The notes below the pieces were generated by a model. It was not told the DNA's origin, did not search any database, and saw only the letters and a program-made list of their open reading frames with translations. Positions 56,234 through 64,000 of a DNA stretch of 64,000 nucleotides are shown piece by piece. This DNA comes from Cognatiluteimonas telluris. GTDB lineage: Bacteria > Pseudomonadota > Gammaproteobacteria > Xanthomonadales > Xanthomonadaceae. How positions within the stretch are numbered: position 1 is the first letter of the stretch; the number at the start of each line of letters is the position of its first letter. The stretch lies in contig NZ_JAANOY010000002.1 in the NCBI RefSeq assembly GCF_011320095.1, forward strand, positions 186,001 to 250,000, read 5' to 3'. The translations under genes were made by a program, and so were the position numbers.

Positions 56234-57646
56234 TTATTCGAAGCTGCCCACCGAGTCGTGGGCGAGGTTGTCGAAGCGGGTGTATTCGCCGAAGAACTTC
56301 AGCTTGATCGATCCTGTGGGGCCGTTACGCTGCTTGCCGATGATGATTTCGGCCAAGCCCTTGTCGGGCGAATTGTCCTTGTTGTAGTAATCGTCGCGGT
56401 AGATGAAGACGATCACGTCGGCGTCCTGCTCGATGGCGCCGGACTCGCGCAGGTCGGCCATCACAGGGCGCTTGTCGGTCCGGGTTTCCAGCGAGCGGTT
56501 CAGCTGCGACAGCGCGATCACCGGCACGTTGAGTTCCTTGGCCAGCGCCTTGAGCGAGCGTGAGATCTCGGAGATCTCGGTCGCGCGGTTCTCGCTGTTG
56601 CCCGGCACCGCCATCAGCTGCAGGTAGTCAATGACGATCAGGCCCAGGTCGTGCTCGCGCTTGAGGCGGCGCGCCTTGGCGCGCAGCACTTCGGGCGACA
56701 GCGCCGGGGTATCGTCGATGAAGATCTTGGACTCGCGCAGCATCCGGATCGCGCTGGTGACGCGGCTCCAGTCCTCGTCCTCGAGCTGGCCGGTGCGCAG
56801 GCGGGTGGCATTGACGCGGCCATTGGAGGAGATCAGGCGCAGCGCCAGCTGCGACGAGGACATTTCCATCGAGAACACGGCGACCGCTTTCTTGGTCTTG
56901 ATCGCCGAGTACTCGGCCATGTTCAGCGCCAGGGTCGTCTTGCCCATCGCCGGGCGCGCCGCGAGGATGATCAGGTCGGTCGGCTGCAGGCCGGCCGTCA
57001 TCTCGTCGAACTCGGTGTAGCCGGTCGGAAGCCCGGTGATCGAGCCGCCGCTGGCGTGGCGCGTCTGCAGGACGTCGAAGGCCTCGATCAGCGCCTTGGT
57101 GACCGGCACGAAGTCGCTGCGCCCGCGCGCGCCGGCTTCGGCGATCGCGAACACCTGCTGCTCGGCGCTGGCGAGGATCTCGCCGCTCTCGCGGCCATCG
57201 GGCTGGAAGCCGTCGTTGACGATGCCTGTACCGACTTCGATCAGCTGCCGCAGTACCGCCTTGTCGCGGACGATGTCGGCATAGGCGGTGATGTTGGCGG
57301 CCGAGGGCGTGGTGCTGGCCAGTTCGACCAGGTAGGCGCCACCGGCGACCTGCTCGCCGAGGTTCTGCGACTCGAACCATTCGCCGAGGGTGACGGCGTC
57401 GTAGGGCCGGTTCTTTTCGGCCAGTTCGCGGATGGCGCGGAAGATCAGCTGGTGGTCGCGGCGATAGAAGTCCGAATCGACCAGCAGGTCGGCGATGCGA
57501 TCGTAGGCGTCGGGTGCGAGCATCAGCCCGCCGAGCACCGCCTGCTCGGCCTCGACCGACTGCGGTGGTACGCGCAACTGCTCGATGCGGTGGTCGGCGC
57601 GGCTCTGGAAAGCCTGATCGGCACGAAGCCCCTGGCGCGCGCTCAT
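56234..57646 (-). CDS. dnaB: Replicative DNA helicase DnaB
   Basis: A 470-residue hexameric helicase that unwinds DNA at the fork. The N-terminal domain has RVPPQSVEAEQAVLGGLM, DFYRRDHQLIFRAIRELAEKNRPYDAVTL and LVELASTTPSAANITAYADIV. The RecA-like domain has GLPTGYTEFDEMTAGLQPTDLIILAARPAMGKTTLALN (Walker A), VFSMEMSSSQLALRLI and IVIDYLQLM (Walker B), and ends with RESGAIEQDADVIVFIYRDDYYN. The ATG at 57646 fits family length; the upstream extension is not conserved. No intein is present. A terminator separates it from rplI. Confidence 0.95.
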   Translation of the reverse strand: MSARQGLRADQAFQSRADHRIEQLRVPPQSVEAEQAVLGGLMLAPDAYDRIADLLVDSDFYRRDHQLIFRAIRELAEKNRPYDAVTLGEWFESQNLGEQVAGGAYLVELASTTPSAANITAYADIVRDKAVLRQLIEVGTGIVNDGFQPDGRESGEILASAEQQVFAIAEAGARGRSDFVPVTKALIEAFDVLQTRHASGGSITGLPTGYTEFDEMTAGLQPTDLIILAARPAMGKTTLALNMAEYSAIKTKKAVAVFSMEMSSSQLALRLISSNGRVNATRLRTGQLEDEDWSRVTSAIRMLRESKIFIDDTPALSPEVLRAKARRLKREHDLGLIVIDYLQLMAVPGNSENRATEISEISRSLKALAKELNVPVIALSQLNRSLETRTDKRPVMADLRESGAIEQDADVIVFIYRDDYYNKDNSPDKGLAEIIIGKQRNGPTGSIKLKFFGEYTRFDNLAHDSVGSFE

Positions 57647-57821
57647 CCCTGCTGTCTCTCCCCGTGCCGGATCGTCGATGCGATCGGTGTGCTGCAATCG
57701 AAGGGGCATGCTAGTCGTCCACGCCGTTGGGGTGTTGCAGATAAGACTGTGGATAACCGGTGGGCATCGCAGGAAGTGCGACAGCGATGGCGCTTGCTAT
57801 TCCATGCCTGCTGTGGGCCAA

Positions 57822-57850
57822 AACAAAAACGGGCGCCTTCCGGCGCCCGT
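57822..57850 (-). terminator. Rho-independent terminator after rplI
   Basis: On the minus strand ACGGGCGCC and GGCGCCCGT (57842-57850 and 57829-57837) form a nine-pair stem with a four-base loop, followed by TTTTTGTTTT. It ends the rpsF-rpsR-rplI transcript. Confidence 0.88.
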
Positions 57851-57875
57851 TCGTTGCAGCGATTGCAGCGTGCGA

Positions 57876-58328
57876 TCAGGCCGCTTCGGCCTGCACGACC
57901 ACCTTGACCGGGATCTCGACGTCCGCGTGCAGGTGCACGATGACTTCGGTTTCGCCGATGTGGCGGATCGCGCCTTCGCCCATCACCACTTCCGACTTCT
58001 CGACCGGCGTGCCGAGCTTGGTCAGCGCCTCGGCGATGTCGCGCGGGCCGACCGAGCCGTACAGCTTGCCTTCGGTCGATGCATTGGCGTAGATCGTGAC
58101 GGTCGCGTCCGCGAGCTTGGCGCGACGCGATTCGGCCTCGCCCAGGCTCGCCTGTGCCTTGGCTTCGTAGTCGGCGCGCTTGGCCTCGAACTCGGCCAGG
58201 TTGGCCGGGGTCGCCGGCACGGCCTTGCCCTTGGGGACGAGGAAGTTGCGGCCATAACCCGGCTTGACGTTGACCTTGTCGCCAAGGTTGCCGAGGTTGG
58301 TGACTTTCTGCAGCAGGATCAGTTCCAT
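57876..58328 (-). CDS. rplI: 50S ribosomal protein bL9
   Basis: A 150-residue large-subunit protein. It starts [36 protein letters not shown], the invariant bL9 N-terminal domain that binds 23S rRNA. It then has the long connecting helix ([30 protein letters not shown]) and the C-terminal domain ending [14 protein letters not shown] lies nine bases before the ATG. It is the third gene of the ribosomal operon. Confidence 0.96.
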   Translation of the reverse strand: MELILLQKVTNLGNLGDKVNVKPGYGRNFLVPKGKAVPATPANLAEFEAKRADYEAKAQASLGEAESRRAKLADATVTIYANASTEGKLYGSVGPRDIAEALTKLGTPVEKSEVVMGEGAIRHIGETEVIVHLHADVEIPVKVVVQAEAA

Positions 58329-58470
58329 GGTGTTGCTCCGTATTCGTTAGCGGCGCGCATCGGCGCCGCAACGGGTGCTGTCCGAATGGACGGGTGGCTT
58401 GCCCTCACACCTGCCCTCTCCCGCGCGCGGTCGAGGGGATGCAGTGTCCTCGCTGCGCGAGGACGCGTGC

Positions 58471-58701
58471 TCAGGCGTTGTGGTTGTCGGTGTACGGCAG
58501 CAGGGCCAGGAACCGCGCGCGCTTGACGGCGTCGGCCAGTTGGCGCTGGTAGCGGGACTTGGTGCCGGTGATGCGGCTGGGGACGATCTTGCCGGTCTCG
58601 GTCAGGTTCTGGCGCAGGGTGTTGAGATCCTTGTAGTCGATCTCTTTCACGCCCTCGGCGGTGAACTTGCAGAACTTGCGGCGGCGGAAGAACTTGGACA
58701 T
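58471..58701 (-). CDS. rpsR: 30S ribosomal protein bS18
   Basis: A 76-residue small-subunit protein that pairs with bS6. [67 protein letters not shown] is essentially the family consensus. The gene lies 28 bases after rpsF. The 142-base gap to rplI contains a small hairpin (GTCCTCGC/GCGAGGAC). Confidence 0.96.
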   Translation of the reverse strand: MSKFFRRRKFCKFTAEGVKEIDYKDLNTLRQNLTETGKIVPSRITGTKSRYQRQLADAVKRARFLALLPYTDNHNA

Positions 58702-58729
58702 TGGAATGCTCCTAGATTAGGCGAGAGGC

Positions 58730-59155
58730 TCAGGCGGCTTCGGCGGTGTCGTTGGCGGACTCGGCGGTGCCGATCGCACCTTCGTTCTCGTCACGGCGGC
58801 GGCGCTCGCCACGCTCGGGCTTGTCGCCCTTCTCGTCCTTGTTCTTCATGATCAGCGACTGCTCGGTCACCGCGTCGTCGCGGCGCATCACCAGGTGGCG
58901 AAGCACGGCGTCGTTGAAGCGGAAGCTGTCGACCAACTCGTTCAGCACGACCTGGTCGGCCTCGATGTTGAACAGCACGTAGTGGGCCTTGACCAGGTTG
59001 TCGATCGGGTACGCCGTCTGGCGGCGGCCCCAGTCTTCCAGGCGGTGGATCTTGCCGCCGCCGTTCTCGATCAAGCCCTTGTAGCGCTCGATCATGGCCG
59101 GCACCTGCTCACTCTGGTCCGGGTGGACCAGGAACACGATTTCGTAATGACGCAT
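58730..59155 (-). CDS. rpsF: 30S ribosomal protein bS6
   Basis: A 141-residue small-subunit protein. It begins [65 protein letters not shown]. It ends with a long charged tail ([27 protein letters not shown]), which is where RimK-type glutamylation occurs in some species. The ATG at 59155 has AAGGAAC upstream. It is the first gene of rpsF-rpsR-rplI. On the minus strand TTGCGC and CAAAAT, 17 bases apart near 59283-59311, could be its promoter. Confidence 0.96.
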   Translation of the reverse strand: MRHYEIVFLVHPDQSEQVPAMIERYKGLIENGGGKIHRLEDWGRRQTAYPIDNLVKAHYVLFNIEADQVVLNELVDSFRFNDAVLRHLVMRRDDAVTEQSLIMKNKDEKGDKPERGERRRRDENEGAIGTAESANDTAEAA

Positions 59156-59330
59156 GGGTCTTTGTTCCTTCTGGATGGGGCCAGCTCGCATGGATGCGAT
59201 CAGGCCGGACAGCCCCCCGTCGCCTGGATGCCAGCCGCGGTGGAGCAAGGTTCCTGCAGCAGGGCCGCAGGAAGCCGGTAATTTTGGCAGGTCAATGGGT
59301 TAGGCGCAATTGCGCCAGGAATCAGCTATC

Positions 59331-59450
59331 CGTAGCCCGCGTAAGCGAAGCGCACCCGGGGCGCGCGTCGCGCGGGCGGGAACCCCGAGGCCGTAGGGGG
59401 CAGGATGACCATGGTCCCCGGGTGCGGCCTTCGGCCTTACCCGGGCTACG
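59331..59450. repeat. Inverted pair of GTAGCCCGGGTAAG-type intergenic repeats
   Basis: 59331-59361 (CGTAGCCCGCGTAAGCGAAG, ending CGCACCCGGGG) and 59416-59450 (reverse complement of CGTAGCCCGGGTAAGGCCGA, ending CGCACCCGGGG) are inverted copies of one element, giving a large hairpin. This fills the 326-base gap upstream of rpsF, with no gene in it. Such elements are scattered through related genomes and behave like REP sequences. Confidence 0.75.
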
Positions 59451-59481
59451 GTCGCTCACCCGGGCTCACGGGACTAGGGTC

Positions 59482-61251
59482 TTACGCCTTCCCCGCCTTC
59501 CTGGCGGCGATCCAGGCGTCGATGTGCCGCTCCAGCGCATCCAGCGGCACCGAGCCGGTCTCCAGCACGGCGTCGTCGTACTCGCGCAGGTCGAACTTCG
59601 GCCCAAGCTCGGCCTTGGCCTTGTCGCGCAGCTGCGAAATCTTCATCTGCCCGATCTTGTAGGCCAGCGCCTGCGCCGGCGTGCCAATGTAGCGGTCGAC
59701 CTCGTTGACGATGTCCTGGTCGGTCTTGGGCGCGTTGTCCTTGAAGTAGGCGATCGCCTTCTCCCGGCTCCAGCCCATCGAATGCATGCCGGTGTCCACG
59801 ACCAGCCGCACCGCCCGCCACATCTCGTAGGTCAGCTGGCCGAAATGGTCGTAGGGATCGTCGTACAGGCCCATCGGGTAGCCCAGCTGCTCGGCGTACA
59901 GGCCCCAGCCTTCGCCATAGGCGACGAAGTACGCCGTGCGGCGGAACATCGGCGCATCCGGCAGTTCCAGCCCGCGAGCGAACTGGAAGTGGTGGCCCGG
60001 CACCGACTCATGCAGCGTCAGCGGCATCATTTCCCAGGTCGGCCGCACTTCCGGCTTGTACAGGTTGACGTAGTAATAGCCCGGCCGGCTGCCGTCGCTC
60101 GCGCCCGGCTGGTAGTAGGCGGTGGTGGTGTCGGGGGCGATGTTGTCCGGGATCGGGCGCACGCCGTACGGCAGGCGCGGGATGGTCTTGAAGACCTTCA
60201 CCAGTTCCGGATCGATGCGCTTGGCCAATGCGCGGTAGTGCGTGAGCAGCGCCTCAGGCGTCTTCTCGAAGAACTTCGGATCGCTGCGCAGATAGGTGAA
60301 GAACTCCGGCATCGTGCCCTTGAAGCCGGTCTCGTCCTTGACCTTCTCCATCTCGGCGCGGATGCGCGCGACTTCCTTCAGGCCGATCGCGTGGATCTGC
60401 GCGGCACTGAGGTCGGTGGTCGTGTAGTAGCGCGCGAGGAAGTCGTAATAAGCCTTGCCGTTGGGGAGATCCGACGCGGCGATCGAATCGCGCGCCTTCG
60501 GCAGGTACTCGCCGTTGAAATACGCCGCCAGCTTCTGGTACGCCGGGATCAGCTGCTCGCGGATGGTCCGCTGGGCACCCGCCTGCAGCGCGGCGCGATC
60601 GGCCTGCGGGATCGCGTCACTGAAATGCAGGAACGGCCGGTAGAACGGGCTCTTCGTGGGGTCGTCGACGATCTGCGCGGCGATCTGCGCCGGCACGCGC
60701 TGCATCAGCACCTTTGGCGGCACGTTGCCGGCCTTGACGCCTTCGCGCATCAGCGCGATCGACTGATCCACCAGCGTCGGAATCGCCTGCATGCGCTTGA
60801 GCCAGTCCCGATAGTCCTTGGTGCTGGCGAATGGCAGCACCTCGGCCAGTCCGTCGGCCGTCTGCACACCGCCCTGGTGGCTGACCGGCTGGAGGTATTC
60901 GTGGAACTGCTGGCGCTCGACGGCGCGCTCGAGTTGCCACTGGAAGGTGTCGTAATTGAGCTGGTCGGCGGCCGACAACGCCTTGCGATCGATCGCCTTG
61001 AGCTTCGCCAGCGCAGCGCGGTCCTCGCCTTCGCGCTTGGCGATGGCGGCCAGGCTCATGTCGGTCCAGCGGTCGTTGAAGCGGTTGTCGCCATTGTTGC
61101 TGGCGTTTTCGGGCGACTCGACCAGACCGCGTTCCCATTCGTCGGCGAACAGCTTGTGCAGGGTGGCCGCCGGATCGGACGACTGCGCGCGGACCGGTGC
61201 GGCGGTCAACACCGCCGCCGCGCCAAGGGCCATCAGGAACGAACGGATCAT
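59482..61251 (-). CDS. DUF885 family zinc metallopeptidase-like protein
   Basis: A 589-residue exported protein. The signal peptide (MIRSFLMALGAAAVLTAAPVRAQ, cleavage near 22) is followed by a long helical DUF885 domain. The metal site is LTLHESVPGHHFQFARG (H-E-x-x-x-G-H-H), with a downstream glutamate in FVAYGEGWGLYAEQLGY. The HExxxGH arrangement resembles carboxypeptidase Taq/M32-like gluzincins. It is presumably a periplasmic peptidase of unknown substrate. Divergent or flanking genes give no further clue. Confidence 0.85.
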   Translation of the reverse strand: MIRSFLMALGAAAVLTAAPVRAQSSDPAATLHKLFADEWERGLVESPENASNNGDNRFNDRWTDMSLAAIAKREGEDRAALAKLKAIDRKALSAADQLNYDTFQWQLERAVERQQFHEYLQPVSHQGGVQTADGLAEVLPFASTKDYRDWLKRMQAIPTLVDQSIALMREGVKAGNVPPKVLMQRVPAQIAAQIVDDPTKSPFYRPFLHFSDAIPQADRAALQAGAQRTIREQLIPAYQKLAAYFNGEYLPKARDSIAASDLPNGKAYYDFLARYYTTTDLSAAQIHAIGLKEVARIRAEMEKVKDETGFKGTMPEFFTYLRSDPKFFEKTPEALLTHYRALAKRIDPELVKVFKTIPRLPYGVRPIPDNIAPDTTTAYYQPGASDGSRPGYYYVNLYKPEVRPTWEMMPLTLHESVPGHHFQFARGLELPDAPMFRRTAYFVAYGEGWGLYAEQLGYPMGLYDDPYDHFGQLTYEMWRAVRLVVDTGMHSMGWSREKAIAYFKDNAPKTDQDIVNEVDRYIGTPAQALAYKIGQMKISQLRDKAKAELGPKFDLREYDDAVLETGSVPLDALERHIDAWIAARKAGKA

Positions 61252-61282
61252 CGACGCCTCTCCCCGTGGTGGACGCCCGAGT

Positions 61283-61409
61283 GTAGGGCGGGTTTCAACC
61301 CGCCGTCATCGCTCGATGGTCACAGTTCGCGCCATAGGCGTTGCGTCGAACCGGAAGGCAGCCGACGGCGCGCCGGAAGACGCAGACGGCGGGTTGAAAC
61401 CCGCCCTAC
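61283..61409. repeat. Inverted GTAGGGCGGGTTTCAACCC repeat
   Basis: 61283-61307 and 61385-61409 are exact reverse complements of 25 bases, and each arm also contains GGCGGGTT and AACCCGCC as an internal palindrome. This is another dispersed intergenic element in the DUF885-iscA gap. Confidence 0.8.
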
Positions 61410-61478
61410 GCCACGGTGGCCATCGAACAGGCGTGCCGCGGACGATCAACCATCCGCCTGACGGAGTGAACGGAAGTC

Positions 61479-61507
61479 GCTGGATCCCCGCCTTCGCGGG
61501 AATGACG
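61479..61507. repeat. CTGGATCCCCGCCTTCGCGGG dispersed repeat
   Basis: The sequence GCTGGATCCCCGCCTTCGCG, followed by GGAATGACG, is a widespread small palindromic element in xanthomonads and other proteobacteria. It lies directly before the end of the iscA-like gene. Confidence 0.6.
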
Positions 61508-61509
61508 GA

Positions 61510-61848
61510 TCAGGCCGCGCGTTCGGCGTCCGTGGTGAAGCTTTCCCCGCAGCCGCATTCGGCGGCGACATTGGGATTGCGGAACACGAACTGCTCGTTC
61601 AGACCATCCTTGATGAAGTCGATCTGCGTGCCATCGACCAGCGCCAGGCTGTCGGCGTCGACCCGGATGCGCACGCCGTCCTGTTCGAACACGGTGTCGC
61701 CTTCCCGTTCGTCGCGGGCCAGATCGACGGCATAACCCCACCCGGAGCACCCGGTGCGACGGACGCCGAAGCGCAAACCAATCGCCGCCGGTGTTTCGGC
61801 GAGGAAGCCACGGATGCGTTCGAGTGCGGCGGGGGCGAGCGTGATCAT
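61510..61848 (-). CDS. iscA: A-type iron-sulfur carrier, IscA-like
   Basis: A 112-residue A-type carrier that delivers Fe-S clusters to apoproteins. The three cluster ligands are Cys34 (RRTGCSGWGY), Cys98 and Cys100 (AECGCGESF). VDGTQIDFIKDGLNEQFVFRNPNV matches IscA more than ErpA. A ten-residue tail (TTDAERAA) extends past the usual end. It is not in an isc or suf operon here; it is divergent from asnS, so it may act alone, as the erpA gene does. Confidence 0.87.
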   Translation of the reverse strand: MITLAPAALERIRGFLAETPAAIGLRFGVRRTGCSGWGYAVDLARDEREGDTVFEQDGVRIRVDADSLALVDGTQIDFIKDGLNEQFVFRNPNVAAECGCGESFTTDAERAA

Positions 61849-62031
61849 CCGGCGATTATAGGCGGCTACCGGAGCCGTATTCTGGATGTCGCCTGTCCGG
61901 CCTCCGGGCCTGTCGCGCCGCCCGCCCCGGGCAACGCAACGAAGCCCGGGGGCACGTCGCGCTAAACTGAGCGCTTCATCCGACACGTCCGCCGGCGGTC
62001 GCCGCCGGCACACACAGGCCACAGGATCAGC

Positions 62032-63432
<1,401 letters not shown>

Positions 63433-63435
63433 TCG

Positions 63436-63756
63436 ATGAGCGCCGATACCATCCTGTTCTTCGCCTTGTTGTTCGTCGCCATCGCAATCGCCGGCGCGAC
63501 CGCGTTCGTGATCTTCTGGCCATTGACGCTGGTGCATGTGCGCGACCGCCAGCCAGGAATCGGCGCAGAACTGGGCACCGGCAACTTCCTCAAGCCGTCG
63601 GCGCTGTGGTGGCTGTTGCGCGGCGGATACCGGAGCGTCCGCGACCCGGCGCTCAGCGGGCTGGCAACGCCGGCACGGATCTCGCTGCTGGTGATCTTCC
63701 TGGGCCTGTCGCTTGCCGGATTGCTGTGGCTGCTGTCGCTGGTCGCCGGCGCATGA
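63436..63756 (+). CDS. Hypothetical two-helix membrane protein
   Basis: A 106-residue protein with membrane helices at about residues 7-33 (FFALLFVAIAIAGATAFVIFWPLTLVHV) and 82-105 (ISLLVIFLGLSLAGLLWLLSLVAG), joined by a soluble loop of 45 residues. No family name is known to me. It starts three bases after the asnS stop, so it shares its transcript. Confidence 0.7.
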   Translation: MSADTILFFALLFVAIAIAGATAFVIFWPLTLVHVRDRQPGIGAELGTGNFLKPSALWWLLRGGYRSVRDPALSGLATPARISLLVIFLGLSLAGLLWLLSLVAGA

Positions 63757-63847
63757 GCCTTCGCATGCTCCATGGCGCCACGGATGGCCGTCTCCACGTA
63801 CCGGGGCCGGTTTGCGTTGCGGTGCGTAAGCGCTCGGAGATCAGCGG

Positions 63848-64000
63848 ATGAACGACTCAGCGAATTCCGGGCAATGGTGGTTGGCCACGGTCGGCCACAA
63901 CCTGGTGTGGGCGCGACTGCGGGTTCGCGAAGCCGGCACTGCCGAGGTGTTCGACAGTGACGGCAACACGCTCAGCTATGACAGCGAGGACACCGCGCGC
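63848..64000 (+). CDS. Hypothetical protein, 3' end outside window
   Basis: The first 51 codons of a gene running off the window: MNDSANSGQWWLATVGHN, then LVWARLRVREAGTAEVFDSDGNTLSYDSEDTAR. It has no signal peptide. The pattern of beta-strand-like segments with acidic turns gives no family. It lies about 90 bases after the small membrane gene on the same strand. Confidence 0.55.
   Translation, partial: MNDSANSGQWWLATVGHNLVWARLRVREAGTAEVFDSDGNTLSYDSEDTAR

Noticed and set aside
63753-63851. 32-codon frame overlapping the stop of the small membrane gene and the start of the next gene
   Set aside because: The double overlap is suggestive, but the peptide has no recognisable character and no ribosome binding site of its own.

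Overview
The window looks like a chromosome segment of a high-GC gammaproteobacterium of the Xanthomonadaceae, most like Lysobacter or Luteimonas. Three things point there. The housekeeping genes are of that type (bamE, rnfH, ratA, smpB, ssrA; rpsF-rpsR-rplI-dnaB; asnS). The intergenic repeats are of the GTAGGAGC and GTAGCCCGGGTAAG kinds common in that family. One predicted effector ends in what looks like an XVIPCD tail, which is known from the bacteria-killing type IV secretion system of Xanthomonas and Lysobacter. The genus is an inference from a read of proteins and repeats, not from a database search.

Layout. Positions 1-4335 are core: partial bamE, rnfH/ratA, smpB, a CHASE-PAS histidine kinase and the tmRNA gene ssrA (tag ANDDVYALAA). 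At the 3' end of ssrA a tyrosine integrase has inserted an element of about 25 kb. It is bounded by 16-base direct repeats (4322-4337 and 29257-29272). The left arm holds int, an AlpA-like regulator, a winged-helix-like protein followed by five iteron-like repeats, and two small regulator/membrane modules. The middle holds a 1736-residue RHS/YD-repeat protein with a glycine-rich C-terminal tip, followed by a 62-residue membrane protein (probable toxin and immunity), and then IS3 and RHS debris. The right arm looks like a defence island. It has a PARP-like protein paired with a 1732-residue Cap4-like nuclease/STAND NTPase, a 1201-residue SIR2 protein resembling the DSR anti-phage sirtuins, and a GIY-YIG-like and a HEPN-like protein. 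The native ssrA terminator now lies beyond attR, and the element supplies its own terminator at attL.

Positions 29331-35926 are a minus-strand operon with overlapping genes: TonB-type receptor, YfiR, CHASE8 hybrid histidine kinase, REC-EAL regulator. It is probably an envelope-sensing pathway feeding into cyclic-di-GMP turnover. Positions 36388-48524 carry a thioredoxin-like protein, a cation efflux transporter, a frameshifted surface-protein remnant, gnd, an ArsB-like permease and a tight minus-strand run zwf-HAD-tal-pgi-tkt-HVA, which covers most of the pentose phosphate pathway apart from a recognisable 6-phosphogluconolactonase. Positions 48731-64000 hold an OmpA-like lipoprotein, a MASE1-PAS-GGDEF-EAL protein, alr, a probable type IV secretion lipase effector with its lipoprotein immunity gene, dnaB and the ribosomal cluster, a DUF885 peptidase, iscA-like, asnS, a small membrane protein and one gene cut by the window edge.

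The most promising candidates for an undescribed system are the PARP-like/Cap4-STAND gene pair at 16924-22967 and the defence cargo around it.
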